Positions 8,801 to 18,735 are shown, numbered from the stretch's first letter. The stretch is 64,000 bases of DNA from Deltaproteobacteria bacterium (GCA_020848905.1 JADLHG010000030.1:1-64000); one strand, 5' to 3'. A program made the numbers and translations. Notes: generated from the sequence alone by a model not told the origin.

Positions 8801-9514
8801 ATGCAGCACGCAGCGGCTTCGCGACTTGTCGGCACCCTCGCGACGCTTCTTCTCGGCCTCGGTCAAGCGGCCTGCGAAGGCGGCGGCAACGCTCCCGGCG
8901 GAGACGGGGGAGCAGCCACGCAGACCGACGGTGGCGGCCCGGGCCCCTCGAGCTCGGACGGCGGCGCGGGCCCGGCAGCAGACGGCGGCCCTCGCCCGGA
9001 CGGCGCGACAAGACGTGATGCGGCCCGTCGTCGCGACGGCGGAGCTCCCGTCGCAGACCAGCGGCGCGCTGCCGACACGGGGGGGGGCCCGAGCAAGGCG
9101 CAGGTCCAGCTCACCTACAGCGGCTGTCACCCGAGCTTCGCCGGCAACGTGTACGTCATACACAGCGGCGGGGTGCTCACCGTCAGCGCAGTGCAAGGGA
9201 GCTTGACGGGCAGCCTGCAGCTCGACCTAAAGGGGCAGGTGGGGAGCATCGCGCTCTCCTCGAAGCACCGCCAGCAGACGGGGGTGATCGTCAACCTGAT
9301 CGACGGCACGACCTACACCAACCTGACCACCGACACGCTCTACTACCAGGGCAAGAAGCCCGACCCGATCGGCGGCACGCTCTTCGTGAAGCAGTGGCAG
9401 CCCGCGTCCGGGCTCGCGGAGATCGGCTTCATCGGCGTGACCCTCGAGAACGTCTCCACCCACGCGCTGTGCACCGTCAACGGCACGCTCAAGACGACGG
9501 GGCTCACCTTCTGA
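8801..9514 (+). CDS. lipoprotein, unknown function
   Basis: 237 residues with an N-terminal signal peptide and lipobox (GLGQAAC). A long low-complexity linker rich in Gly, Asp, Ala and Arg follows to about residue 105. The C-terminal part is a beta-rich domain with two cysteines (YSGCHPSF and HALCTVNG) that could form one disulfide. ATG 8801 is preferred to the GTG at 8753 because it gives a proper signal peptide and has a GGAG upstream. The low-complexity linker behind the lipid anchor is the same design as the lipoproteins at 9540 and 61139. No function can be assigned. Confidence 0.75.
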   Translation: MQHAAASRLVGTLATLLLGLGQAACEGGGNAPGGDGGAATQTDGGGPGPSSSDGGAGPAADGGPRPDGATRRDAARRRDGGAPVADQRRAADTGGGPSKAQVQLTYSGCHPSFAGNVYVIHSGGVLTVSAVQGSLTGSLQLDLKGQVGSIALSSKHRQQTGVIVNLIDGTTYTNLTTDTLYYQGKKPDPIGGTLFVKQWQPASGLAEIGFIGVTLENVSTHALCTVNGTLKTTGLTF

Positions 9515-9539
9515 TGCGAGGCTCGGCAAGCCGCCCGAC

Positions 9540-10250
9540 TCAGAGGTTCTTGATCTTGACCGCGCCCGACCCCGAGAGCTTGAAGCTGCCCGTGCCCTTG
9601 TAGTTCAGCCCGCCCTGGCCCGGCGTGAAGGTGGTCTCGGTGAGGTGGAAGGTCAGGTCGTCGCCGGACAGCGTGTCGAGCGTCAGCTTGCCGCCCGTCT
9701 GCCCCTCCCAGGCCTTCGACAGGTCCTGCTTCGTCCCGCAGCGCGGGCCCTCTTCGTAGGCGACGTCGCTCTGGCCGTTCCAGACGTAGGTCCCGCCCTG
9801 GAAGATCGACCCTGCGCGGCCGACGCTCGAGGTCGTCCCCGCCGCGGGCTTGGCCAGCGAGACCGTGGCGAAGCCGAAGTAGCTCTCACCCGCCACGCCG
9901 TAGCAGCTGAGGTTGAAGGCCCCCGAATACTTGCCTCCCCCGAGGCTGATACCGGAGTTCGCGTCGAAGGTCGCCGCGCAGGGGATCGTTCCCGGGCTGG
10001 GCTGGCCGAGGTTCGCACCCGCGTTGACGAGCGTGGCCTGGAACGACCCCGTAGCCGTGACCGCGTTGTTCGGCGGATTGCAGGCGGTGCTCGTATCCAC
10101 CTCGACGAGGTCGCGCGCCCCGCGATCGGTCATCGCGGCGTCTCCGACCCGACTGTCAGCCGCCCGCGCATCGCTGGTGCCGGAGCTCGAGGAGCAGCCC
10201 GCGACCAACGCGAGGACGCAGAAAACAGGCACGACGGTGTGCGACATCAT
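9540..10250 (-). CDS. lipoprotein, unknown function
   Basis: About 236 residues. The signal peptide ends in a lipobox (LALVAGC), followed by a Ser/Asp/Ala-rich linker and a beta-rich C-terminal domain with pairs of cysteines (IPCAAT, LSCYG, PRCGTK). Three ATGs lie close together at 10256, 10250 and 10247. The GGAGG site is best spaced for 10250. It is convergent with the lipoprotein at 8801 and lies 26 bases from it. No family is recognised. Confidence 0.72.
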   Translation of the reverse strand: MMSHTVVPVFCVLALVAGCSSSSGTSDARAADSRVGDAAMTDRGARDLVEVDTSTACNPPNNAVTATGSFQATLVNAGANLGQPSPGTIPCAATFDANSGISLGGGKYSGAFNLSCYGVAGESYFGFATVSLAKPAAGTTSSVGRAGSIFQGGTYVWNGQSDVAYEEGPRCGTKQDLSKAWEGQTGGKLTLDTLSGDDLTFHLTETTFTPGQGGLNYKGTGSFKLSGSGAVKIKNL

Positions 10251-10374
10251 GTTCATGACCTCCGATCGGGCGGTGGTAGATAGCACGATCCCCGCTCCGT
10301 GCTAAACGCAGTTGCATCGCCCGGCGGCGCTGTGTATCGTGCACGCGACTTTTTTGCCAATGGAGGCGAGACCA

Positions 10375-10611
10375 ATGATGAAGAAGCTCGTGGTGGTGCT
10401 GTCCCTGATTGTGGCTCCTGTGGCCCTCTCCGGCGTCGCGTTCGGTCACGGACACGACGGCGAGGCGAAGGCTGCCAAGGCCGGCAAGAAGAAGGCCAAG
10501 GAAGGCGAAGAGGGCGGCGCTGCTGGTGGTGAGGAAGGCGCGAAGAAGGGCGGCAAGAAGGCCAAGAAGGCCAAGAAGGCCAAGGGCGAGGAGGGTGGCG
10601 CCGCTGAGTAA
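10375..10611 (+). CDS. small exported Lys/Gly/Glu-rich protein
   Basis: 78 residues. A signal peptide (about 1-24, ending AFG) is followed by a highly charged low-complexity tail made of Lys, Gly, Ala and Glu runs such as KKAKKAKKAKGEEG. The tail should be disordered; polyanion or surface binding is possible but unproven. A GGAGG ribosome site and ATGATG mark the start. The rho-independent terminator at 10654 closes this as a single-gene transcript. Confidence 0.72.
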   Translation: MMKKLVVVLSLIVAPVALSGVAFGHGHDGEAKAAKAGKKKAKEGEEGGAAGGEEGAKKGGKKAKKAKKAKGEEGGAAE

Positions 10612-10653
10612 GCGGTCGTCGCTCTGACTCGTAAGACCACGTCGTAACGAAAG

Positions 10654-10685
10654 CCCGTCAGGCTAACCCCTGGCGGGTTTTTTTT
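10654..10685 (+). terminator. rho-independent terminator
   Basis: Stem CCCGTCAGG (10654-10662) pairs with CCTGGCGGG (10669-10677) with one G-T wobble around a 6-base loop, followed by eight Ts at 10678-10685. It ends the transcript of the small Lys-rich protein. Confidence 0.9.
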
Positions 10686-10729
10686 GCGTGCGCCGCCCCG
10701 GGCCGGCGCGCACGGCTTGGGGGCTTCCG

Positions 10730-11653
10730 ATGAGCAAAGGATCGCCGCTCGCCGCGGGCGTGCTCGGCGTGGTGTTCGCGACGACGGGGTGCACGAAACG
10801 CACAGTGGACCCGCCGCAGCCCGGCGCCGTGGGAACGGTGACCGCAGTGGCCGAGCCCGCCGAGCAGCTCGTCCGCGCCGAACGCCTCACGCGCTACGCG
10901 CCGAATGCGGTCGCCGAGCTCGTGCTGCTGAACCTGCGGGGCCGGCACCTCCTGGCGTTCGAGGAGCTCCTCGGGCCGCTCCCCCTGCCCGCCGAGCTCG
11001 TCGAGCTGGTCGCTGCCGCGGGGCCCCTCGCGCGCGGCGGCCTGGCCTCCGCCGCCGGGGGCGACAACTTCGGCCCGCTCGCGCTCCTGTGGCGGGCAGG
11101 CGGTGGAAGGCCCACGGCGCTCCTGCTCGCACCGCGAGGAACCAGCAGCCGCGCGAGTCGCAGCACGACGCGCCTCGAGGGCCTGGGCTACGCGCCCGTG
11201 ACTAGCGGCCTCGGGACCCTGGTTCTCGACCGTCAGACCTTCGCCCTCGCCGATGACGCGAGCGCGCGCACGCTGGTGACGGCGCTCGGGCAGCGGACCG
11301 TCGGCAAACCTCGCGCGCTCTGGCGCCCCTTCGCGACCTACCGAAGCGACCTCGTGCTCGAGCTGCGCGCGCTCGCCAGCCCGGAGCACGCGAAGCGCAC
11401 CGAGGTCGAGGCCGTGACGGTCGACGCGCGGGCCGGTGAGAGCGGCGGTCTCACGCTCGAGGTCGGCCTCTGGTGTCGCACGCGTCGCGCCGAGGCCGTG
11501 GTCCAGGTGGTCAAGGACGCCTACCAGAAGGCGTCGGGGCAGGCGGTGCGCGCCCTTAGGGGGGCCGAGGTGAGCTCTCAGGGGAATCTGGTGCGAGCGA
11601 TCTATCGGGTCCCGCCGCTGCTCGTGAAAGCGCTCGCGCCGACGGCCAAGTGA
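10730..11653 (+). CDS. lipoprotein, unknown function
   Basis: 307 residues. The signal peptide has a lipobox (FATTGC), and the rest is a soluble alpha/beta-looking domain without recognised motifs. It contains Leu-rich stretches (AVAELVLLNLRGRHLLAFEELL at about 62-83) and a late segment VVQVVKDAYQKASGQAVRAL. ATG 10730 is preferred to the upstream GTG because of the GGGG-rich site before it and the signal peptide. It follows the terminator at 10654 and should have its own promoter. It is convergent with the Cys-rich repeat gene. Confidence 0.7.
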   Translation: MSKGSPLAAGVLGVVFATTGCTKRTVDPPQPGAVGTVTAVAEPAEQLVRAERLTRYAPNAVAELVLLNLRGRHLLAFEELLGPLPLPAELVELVAAAGPLARGGLASAAGGDNFGPLALLWRAGGGRPTALLLAPRGTSSRASRSTTRLEGLGYAPVTSGLGTLVLDRQTFALADDASARTLVTALGQRTVGKPRALWRPFATYRSDLVLELRALASPEHAKRTEVEAVTVDARAGESGGLTLEVGLWCRTRRAEAVVQVVKDAYQKASGQAVRALRGAEVSSQGNLVRAIYRVPPLLVKALAPTAK

Positions 11654-11686
11654 GGAGGCTCGAGCAGGTGCTCCCGGGCCGGGCCC

Positions 11687-14600
11687 CTACTCGCAGCCCG
11701 AGGGGAGCCCGTCGCTCGTGATGGGCGTGGGCGCGTACGTGCCGTTACCCGACCGCCCCCCCGCGGCGTAGAGCGCAATCACGCCGTCCCCGCCGCGGAG
11801 AAACTGCTGTCCGACGGCAGGACAGGTGCTCGGGCTCCCCGCCATCCCCGGCGCCCCCGTCGCGTCCACGCGTCCGTTGTTGATGAGCTGCCCGCGCGTC
11901 ACGATCTCGATCGCCCCGCCCGAGCCACCGAAGTAGCCGCCTCGCGCTTCGATGGCGCCGCTCGCGAGATAGACGGAGCCGGCCGTGACGATGCGCAGAG
12001 CCCCACCACCACCCCCGGCGCCATTGTACTGCCCGCTCGGAGACGCGCAGCTCCCGAGCCCGTAGCCGCCACCGCCCGAGCCCCCGCGCAGGCTCCCCTG
12101 CGCGTCGAGGTGCGAGTAGGTGGCCCCAGCCCGACACCCCGAGGTCCCGAAATCCGCGCTGCCACCCACGGTGCCGAACGAGCCCCCGCACCCCGCGCCG
12201 CACACGCAGCCCGCCGTGGACGCCGCGAGGCTGTTCGCGCCACCTCCGCCACCGAGCCCACCGCCGTTGGCGCCCTGGCAGCAGTTGACCAGGTTGTCCC
12301 CTCCCGATCCTCCCGCGGGCCCCCCCACGCCGGACCGGGCCGAGGACCAGCCCTCCTGGTACAGGTAGTCTCCACCGCTCACCCGGATCTGCCCCGTGAC
12401 CGTCAGCCCCCCCGTCGCACGCAGCACGAGCGGCCTCGTGCGCTGCGGAGGCCGAGAGAGGCCAGTTTGCTCGGTGGGCACGATGAGCTCGTCGCCGAGA
12501 GAGATGGTGATCGTCCCGAAGTTGTAGGTCCCGTAGCGCGGCGCCGCGTCGGTGTTCACCACGAAAGACCGACCGGAGCGCGTGATCCCCGGGGGCAGCG
12601 CGCCATCGTTTGCCCCCGTGTCGGGGTAGTTGCTCGTGTTGAAGTCCCCGTCCGAGCCGTCCCCCGCCGCAAGCCGGCACTGCGTGGGCGAGCTCGGGCA
12701 CTTCTCGCGTCCCGGGCCGCAGGTGAAGTCGCACCCCAGGCAGTTGCAGGTGGGCGTGGCGTAGAGCGGCGCCGAGCAGGGCGAGCATGCGGTGCCGCAG
12801 GTCGCCACCTGGCAGTCGCTCACGCACTGCCCGTTGCAGTTGTGGGTCTGCGGCGCGCAGCTCGCGCAATCGCTATCCGTGTTGCGGTAGCACCCGGAAG
12901 GGCAGCAGCCGTCGCCGCTCGTGCACTGGGTGATCGCCGTGGCGCTGCACTGGGCCTGACAGGTGCCCGGGTTGAGCAGCGCGTCGAGCGTGCAGGCGTT
13001 CTGATCGTTGCAGCTCGTCGGACAGGCCCCCGTCTGCCCCGCGCCGATCTGCGTGTCGCAGCGCTCGCTCGGCTCCAGCACCCCGTTACCACAGACCGCC
13101 GAGCAATCCCCGTCGGTCGCCGCGTTGCACCCCGGGGGGCAGCACCCGTCCCCCGCCTGGCACTGCGTGATCACGGTGAAGCTGCACCGCGCGAGGCAGG
13201 TGCCCGGGTTCAGCAGTGCGTCCGCGGTGCACACGCTGCCGTCGCTGCAGCCCACTGGACAGGCCCCCGTCTGCCCCGTCGGAATCGCGGTGTCGCACGC
13301 CTCCTGCGCCTCCAGCACGCCGTTCCCGCAGCGCGGCGCGCAATCAGAATCCGTGTTCGCATTGCACCCCGTCGGACAGCAGCCGTCCCCCGCCCGACAC
13401 TGCGTGATCGCGTTGAAGGCGCAGCTCGCCGCGCAGGTCCCGCCGTTCAGCAGCACGTCCTGCGTACACACGTTCCCGTCGCTGCAGCCGATCGGGCAGG
13501 CCCCCGGCTGGCCGATGGCGATCTTGGTGTCGCACCGCTCCGACGCCTCGACCACCCCGTTGCCGCAGCTCGGCGAGCAATCAGAATCGGAGTTCGCATT
13601 GCACCCCGTCGGGCAGCAGCCGTCCCCCGCCTTGCACTGCGTGATCGCGTTGAAGACGCAGGTCGCCGCGCAGGTCCCGCCGTTCAAGAGCACGTCCTGC
13701 GTGCACGCGTTGCCGTCGCCGCAGCCGACCGGGCACGCCCCGGCCTTCCCGGGAGCGATCTGTGTGTCGCACTTCTCCGGCGCCTCGACGACGCCGTTAC
13801 CGCAGCTCGCCGAGCAATCGCTGTCGGAGAGCGCGTTACACCCCGCGGGGCAGCAACCGTCGCCGGCCTTGCACTGCGAGATCGCGGCGAAGCTGCACAC
13901 CGCCCCGCAGGTTCCGCCGTTGAGCAAGCTGTCCTGCGTGCAGGCGTTACCGTCACTGCAGCCGATCGGGCAGGCCCCCGGCTGGCCGATGGCAATCTTG
14001 GTGTCGCACTTCTCCGGCGGCTCCACCGTCCCGTTGCCGCAGGTCGCGGAGCAGTCGCCGTCGGAGAGCTTGGTGCACCCCGTCGGGCAGCACCCGTCGC
14101 CCCCCTTGCACTGCGTGATCGTGGGCGCGCTGCACGTGGCCCCGCAGGTCCCGCCGTTGAGCAGGCTGTCCTGCGTGCAGGCGTTGCCGTCGTCGCAGCT
14201 CGTCGGGCAGGCCCCCGGTTGTCCCGCGGCGATCTGGGTATCGCACGTCTCCGGGGCCTCGACGACCCCGTTGCCGCAGCTCGCCGAGCAGTCCCCGTCG
14301 GTCTTCGCCTCGCACCCCGTCGGGCAGCAGCCGTCCCCGCTTCCGCATTCGACGATAACCGTCGCGCGGCAGCTCGCGTCGCAGGTCCCGCCGCCGAGCA
14401 GCTCGTCCGCGGTGCAGGCCTGGCCATCGTCGCACTTCGTCGGACAGGCCCCAGGTTGCCCGGCGGGGATCTTCGTGTCGCACAGCTCGGGCAGTTCGAC
14501 CGCCCCGTTACCGCACGCGCCCGAGCAGTCGCTGTCCGAGGCCGCGTCGCACCCCTTCGGGCAGCAACCGTCGCCCCCCTGGCACTTCGCGATCACCTCG

Positions 14601-14953
14601 TGCGCGCACGCCGCCTTGCACGTCCCGCCCTCCTTCAACGAGTCCGCCGTGCACCCCTGGCCGTCGTCGCACTTCCCCGGGCAGGCCCCCGGCTGCCCCT
14701 CGGGGATCTTCGTGTCGCAGAGCTCGTCCCCCTCGACCACGCCGTTGCCGCAGGTCTGCCCCCCCGTCAGGCCCTTGCACTGCTCGAGGGTCTTGCAGTC
14801 GTGATCGTCGCAGTCGACGAGGCCGTCCTTGTCGTTGTCGTCCCCGTCGGTGCAGGTCTTTTGCGTGTCCTCCGCGCGGCTGGCGTTGTCCGCGCAGCCC
14901 GTCGCCAATCCGCACAGAACGACGATTCCCCAGGCCCAGAAAACAGCGCGCAT
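11687..14953 (-). CDS. large Cys-rich repeat lipoprotein (8 repeat units)
   Basis: 1088 residues. The signal peptide has a lipobox (GLATGC). An acidic calcium-binding-like stretch follows (DGDDNDKDGLVDCDDHDC). Eight units of about 75 residues come next, each starting CGNG and containing CDT, GACP, CDDG and GDGCCP, and each with about a dozen cysteines. This matches the style of Myxococcus cysteine-rich repeats. A C-terminal Gly-rich domain (about residue 780 onward), with GGSGG and LGGGGGAN runs and more cysteines, ends the protein. It is surely extracytoplasmic and disulfide-rich, and adhesion or matrix building is a reasonable guess. A GGGAGGGG site precedes the ATG. It is a tandem paralogue of the next gene. 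Confidence 0.88.
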   Translation of the reverse strand: MRAVFWAWGIVVLCGLATGCADNASRAEDTQKTCTDGDDNDKDGLVDCDDHDCKTLEQCKGLTGGQTCGNGVVEGDELCDTKIPEGQPGACPGKCDDGQGCTADSLKEGGTCKAACAHEVIAKCQGGDGCCPKGCDAASDSDCSGACGNGAVELPELCDTKIPAGQPGACPTKCDDGQACTADELLGGGTCDASCRATVIVECGSGDGCCPTGCEAKTDGDCSASCGNGVVEAPETCDTQIAAGQPGACPTSCDDGNACTQDSLLNGGTCGATCSAPTITQCKGGDGCCPTGCTKLSDGDCSATCGNGTVEPPEKCDTKIAIGQPGACPIGCSDGNACTQDSLLNGGTCGAVCSFAAISQCKAGDGCCPAGCNALSDSDCSASCGNGVVEAPEKCDTQIAPGKAGACPVGCGDGNACTQDVLLNGGTCAATCVFNAITQCKAGDGCCPTGCNANSDSDCSPSCGNGVVEASERCDTKIAIGQPGACPIGCSDGNVCTQDVLLNGGTCAASCAFNAITQCRAGDGCCPTGCNANTDSDCAPRCGNGVLEAQEACDTAIPTGQTGACPVGCSDGSVCTADALLNPGTCLARCSFTVITQCQAGDGCCPPGCNAATDGDCSAVCGNGVLEPSERCDTQIGAGQTGACPTSCNDQNACTLDALLNPGTCQAQCSATAITQCTSGDGCCPSGCYRNTDSDCASCAPQTHNCNGQCVSDCQVATCGTACSPCSAPLYATPTCNCLGCDFTCGPGREKCPSSPTQCRLAAGDGSDGDFNTSNYPDTGANDGALPPGITRSGRSFVVNTDAAPRYGTYNFGTITISLGDELIVPTEQTGLSRPPQRTRPLVLRATGGLTVTGQIRVSGGDYLYQEGWSSARSGVGGPAGGSGGDNLVNCCQGANGGGLGGGGGANSLAASTAGCVCGAGCGGSFGTVGGSADFGTSGCRAGATYSHLDAQGSLRGGSGGGGYGLGSCASPSGQYNGAGGGGGALRIVTAGSVYLASGAIEARGGYFGGSGGAIEIVTRGQLINNGRVDATGAPGMAGSPSTCPAVGQQFLRGGDGVIALYAAGGRSGNGTYAPTPITSDGLPSGCE

Positions 14954-15018
14954 CGTCCCCTCCCACAGCTCAGGTCGAGCTGCGTTCTAGCTTCAATGCC
15001 GGGAGTTGTCGAGGAGGG

Positions 15019-18000
15019 CTACTTCTCGCAGCCCGAGGGGAGCCCGTCGCTCTTGGTGGGCGTCGGGGACATCTTGCCGTTCCCCGACATGCCCGACGCG
15101 GTGTAGATCGCGATCACGCCGTCGCCTCCCTGCAGGGCCCCCTGACAGCTGCTCGGCGCGCCGGGCCAGCCCGCTGCGCCGGTGGCGATGATGAGCCCGT
15201 TGTTGATGATCGTGCCCCGAGCCACGAGCTCGATGGCGCCGCCGGACCCGCCGCCGCCAGCCGCCGAACCTCCCACGCCGCCGCGCGAGGCGATCGTCCC
15301 GCTCGCGATGTAGATCGAACCCGCCGTGACGATGCGCAGGGCGCCACCGCCGCCGCCGCCGCCCGACGAGCCCGCGAGGGTGATCGTGCACTGGTTCGCC
15401 CCCGCGCCGCCGCCTCCGGAGCCGCCGCGAAGGCTCCCCGAGCCGTCCAGGAAGGCGTACGTGGCTCCCGCGCGGCACCCCGACTTGCCGTAGTCGGCGC
15501 TCCCGCCCACCGTGGCGAAGGACCCGCCGCACCCGATGCCGCACACGCAGTCACTCGTAGAGGCCGCGAGCGTGTTCGCGCCGCCACCGCCGCCGATCCC
15601 TCCACCGGTAGAGCCCTGGCAGCAGTTCACGAGACCCGCGCCCCCCGCGCCGGCCCCCGGTCCTCCGGCTCCGCCCGGAGCGCTCCCCGTCCGAGTCAGC
15701 TTGCCGGGCAGGCCGCTCACGTCGATCGCCCCGCTCAGCGTCAGCCCCTCGGTGCTGCGAAGGATCACGGGCCGGGTGCCGACGCCGGTCAGCGTATCGC
15801 CGAGCGCCACGTAGATGGACTTGAAGTTGTACGTCCCGTAGCGCGGCGACGCGTCGGTGTTGACCACGAAGGACCGCGCGTTCCGCGTGATCCCGAGCGG
15901 CAGATAGATGTCCCGCGTGCCGTCGCTCGGGTAGTCGTTGGTATTGAACGCCCCATCGGAGCCGTCCCCCCACGTCAGGCGGCACTGCGTCGGGCTCGCG
16001 GGGCACTTCTCGCGCCCCGGCCCGCAGGTGAAGTCGCAGGCCTTGCAGTTCACGCAGGCAGGGGTGGCGTACGCCGGAGCGGGACAGGTCACGCAGAGCG
16101 AGCCGCAGCTGCCCACGAAGCAGTCGCTCACGCACTTCCCGTTGCAGTCGTGCGTCCCCGGCGCGCAGGCGGCGCAGTCGCTGTCGGTGTTCTTGTAGCA
16201 GCCGCTCGGGCAACAGCCGTCCCCGCTCTGGCACTGCGTGATCGGCGTGTAGACGCACTGGGCCTGGCAGGTCCCCGGATTGAGCAGCGTGTCCGTGGTG
16301 CACACGTTCTGGTCACCACACCCCTGCGGGCAGGCCCCGACCGACGTGGGTGGAATCTTGATGTCGCACTTTTCCGTCGGCTCGAGCACCCCGTTGCCAC
16401 AGACGGCCGCGCAGTCTCCGTCGGTGGCCGCGTTGCAGCCCGGAGGACAGCACCCGTCCCCCGCCTGGCACTGCGTGATCACCGTGAAGCTGCACTGGGC
16501 CAGGCAGGTGCCGGGATTCAGCAGCAGGTCGGTCGTGCACACGTTCCCGTCGGTGCACGCGGTGGGGCACGAGCCCTTCATCGTCGGTGGAATGGCCGTG
16601 TCGCAGAGCTCTTTCGGCTCGAGCACGCCGTTGCCGCACTGCGAGGTGCAATCGCTGTCCGTGTTGGCGTTGCACCCCACGGGACAGCAACCGTCGCCGG
16701 CCTGGCACTGCGTGATCGTCGTGTAGCTGCAGGTGGCCGCGCAGGTCCCGCCGTTCAGGAGCGTGTCCTGCGTGCACACGTTCTGGTCGTTGCAGCCCAC
16801 CGGGCAGGCGCCCGCCTGTCCGATCGGGATCTTGATGTCGCATACCTCGGGCGGCTCGACGACGCCGTTGCCGCAGGTCGGCGAGCAATCGCCGTCGGTG
16901 ACCGCGTTGCACCCCACCGGGCAGCAGCCGTCGCCTCCCTTGCACTGCGTGATCACGCTGAAGTTGCACGTCGCCGAGCAGGTCCCGCCGTTCAGGAGCG
17001 TGTCCTGCGTGCACACGTTCTGGTCGTTGCAGCCCACCGGGCAGGCGCCCGCCTGTCCGACGGGGATCTTCGTATCGCACTTCTCCGGCGGCTCCACCAC
17101 GGCGTTGCCGCAGGTCGGCGAGCAGTCCGTGTCGGAGAGCGCGTTGCAGCCCACCGGACAGCAGCCATCGCCGGCCTTGCACTGGTTGATCACCGTCGAG
17201 GAACACTGGGCCGCGCAGGTCCCGCCGTTGAGCAGCGCGTCCTGCGTGCACGCGCTGCCGTCGTCGCACCGCGTGGGACAGGCCCCGGATTGTCCCGCGG
17301 GGATCTTGGTGTCGCACTTCTCCGGCGGCTCCACCACGCCGTTGCCGCAGCTCGCCGAGCAGTCCGCGTCGGACAGGGCGTTGCAGCCCGTCGGGCAGCA
17401 GCCGTCCCCGGCCTTGCACTGCGTGATGGCCACCGAGTTGCACGTGGCCGCGCAGGTCCCGCCGTTCAGCAGCGTGTCCTGTGTGCAGGCGTTCTGGTCG
17501 TTGCAGCTCGTCGGGCAGGCGCCCACCTGTCCGACGGGGATCTTGGTGTCGCAGCGCTCGGGCACCTCCACCACGCCGTTGCCGCAGCTCGGCGAGCAAT
17601 CGCTGTCGCTCCGCGCGTTGCACCCGACGGGGCAACAGCCGTCCCCGCTCCGGCACTGCGTGATCGCGCTCTGGCTGCACCCGGCGGCGCAGGTCCCGCC
17701 GTTCAGGAGCTTGTCCTGCGTGCAGGAGTTGCCGTCGTCGCAGGCCGTCGGACACGCCCCCGGCTGTCCGGCCGCGACCTTGGTATCGCACTTCTCCGGC
17801 GGCTCGACGGTGCCGTTACCGCACGTGGCCGAGCAATCGCCGTCGGAGAGCGCGTTGCACCCCGACGGACAGCATCCATCGCCCCCCTTGCATTGCGTCA
17901 CCGCCGTCGAGGTGCACGTCGCGCCGCAGGTACCTGGGTTGAGCAGCGTGTCCTGCGTGCAGGCGTTGCCGTCGTCGCAGCCCGTGGGGCAGGCCCCCGA

Positions 18001-18735
18001 CTGTCCCGACGGGATCTTGGTGTCGCACTGCTCCGGAGGCTCGACGGTGCCGTTGCCGCAGGTGGGCGAGCAATCGCTGTCCGACTTCGCGTCGCAGCCC
18101 GTCGGACAGCAGCCGTCGCCTCCCTTGCACGCGGTGATCGCCGTGAAAGCGCACACGGCGTCGCAGCTCCCCGCGTTCAGCAGCTTGTCCTCGGTGCAGG
18201 AGGCGCCGTCGTCGCAGCTCGACGGGCACGCGCCCGGCTGACCTTCGGCAATCTTCGTATCGCACTTCTCCGGCGGCTCGACGCCCCCGTTGCCGCAGCT
18301 CCCCGAGCAGTCGCTGTCGCTCTTCGCGTCGCACCCCTGCGGGCAGCAGGCATCCCCCCCCTTGCACGCGGTGGTGGGCTCGCTCGCGCAGACGGCCGCG
18401 CAGGTTCCCGCCCCCTTCACCCCGTCCGCCGTGCAGGCCACCCCGTCGTCGCATCGCGCGGGGCAGGAGCCCGGCTGCCCGTCGGGGATCTTCGTGTCGC
18501 ACTTCTCCTCGGGGTCGAGCTTCGCGTTGCCGCAGGTCTCCCCGCCCGTATTCCCCTTACACTGCTCGAGCGTCTTGCAGTCGTGATCGTCGCAGTCGAT
18601 GAGGCCGTCCTTGTCGTTGTCCTCACCGTCCGTGCAGGTCTTCTGCGTGTCCTCGACGCGCGCCGCGTTGTCCACGCAACCCGCGCCGAGGCCCAAGAAA
18701 GCGACCACCCCGAGGGCCGAGAACGTCCGCCTCAT
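15019..18735 (-). CDS. large Cys-rich repeat lipoprotein (10 repeat units)
   Basis: 1238 residues, the longer paralogue of the gene at 11687. It has the same order: lipobox (GLGAGC), the DGEDNDKDGLIDCDDHDC acidic stretch, ten Cys-rich units, a linker with FTCGPGREKCP, and the Gly-rich C-terminal domain. Units in the middle are close to each other (PPEKCDTKIP, CTQDTLLNGGTC), which suggests recent duplication within the gene. ATG 18735 is chosen over the longer frame for its AAGGGAG site and signal peptide. The two genes lie head to tail, so they arose by tandem gene duplication followed by change in unit number. Their exact function is unknown. Confidence 0.88.
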   Translation of the reverse strand: MRRTFSALGVVAFLGLGAGCVDNAARVEDTQKTCTDGEDNDKDGLIDCDDHDCKTLEQCKGNTGGETCGNAKLDPEEKCDTKIPDGQPGSCPARCDDGVACTADGVKGAGTCAAVCASEPTTACKGGDACCPQGCDAKSDSDCSGSCGNGGVEPPEKCDTKIAEGQPGACPSSCDDGASCTEDKLLNAGSCDAVCAFTAITACKGGDGCCPTGCDAKSDSDCSPTCGNGTVEPPEQCDTKIPSGQSGACPTGCDDGNACTQDTLLNPGTCGATCTSTAVTQCKGGDGCCPSGCNALSDGDCSATCGNGTVEPPEKCDTKVAAGQPGACPTACDDGNSCTQDKLLNGGTCAAGCSQSAITQCRSGDGCCPVGCNARSDSDCSPSCGNGVVEVPERCDTKIPVGQVGACPTSCNDQNACTQDTLLNGGTCAATCNSVAITQCKAGDGCCPTGCNALSDADCSASCGNGVVEPPEKCDTKIPAGQSGACPTRCDDGSACTQDALLNGGTCAAQCSSTVINQCKAGDGCCPVGCNALSDTDCSPTCGNAVVEPPEKCDTKIPVGQAGACPVGCNDQNVCTQDTLLNGGTCSATCNFSVITQCKGGDGCCPVGCNAVTDGDCSPTCGNGVVEPPEVCDIKIPIGQAGACPVGCNDQNVCTQDTLLNGGTCAATCSYTTITQCQAGDGCCPVGCNANTDSDCTSQCGNGVLEPKELCDTAIPPTMKGSCPTACTDGNVCTTDLLLNPGTCLAQCSFTVITQCQAGDGCCPPGCNAATDGDCAAVCGNGVLEPTEKCDIKIPPTSVGACPQGCGDQNVCTTDTLLNPGTCQAQCVYTPITQCQSGDGCCPSGCYKNTDSDCAACAPGTHDCNGKCVSDCFVGSCGSLCVTCPAPAYATPACVNCKACDFTCGPGREKCPASPTQCRLTWGDGSDGAFNTNDYPSDGTRDIYLPLGITRNARSFVVNTDASPRYGTYNFKSIYVALGDTLTGVGTRPVILRSTEGLTLSGAIDVSGLPGKLTRTGSAPGGAGGPGAGAGGAGLVNCCQGSTGGGIGGGGGANTLAASTSDCVCGIGCGGSFATVGGSADYGKSGCRAGATYAFLDGSGSLRGGSGGGGAGANQCTITLAGSSGGGGGGGALRIVTAGSIYIASGTIASRGGVGGSAAGGGGSGGAIELVARGTIINNGLIIATGAAGWPGAPSSCQGALQGGDGVIAIYTASGMSGNGKMSPTPTKSDGLPSGCEK

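Noticed and set aside
12110-15106. 998-residue plus-strand open frame opposite the first Cys-rich gene
   Set aside because: It mirrors the minus-strand repeats codon by codon, is made of Arg/Ala/Val runs, and has no signal, domain or ribosome site. It is a shadow of the Cys-rich gene.
13000-18500. Regular repeats that could look like a CRISPR array
   Set aside because: The period is over 200 bases, the units differ at codon third positions, and they encode an open Cys-rich protein. There are no short identical repeats with unique spacers.
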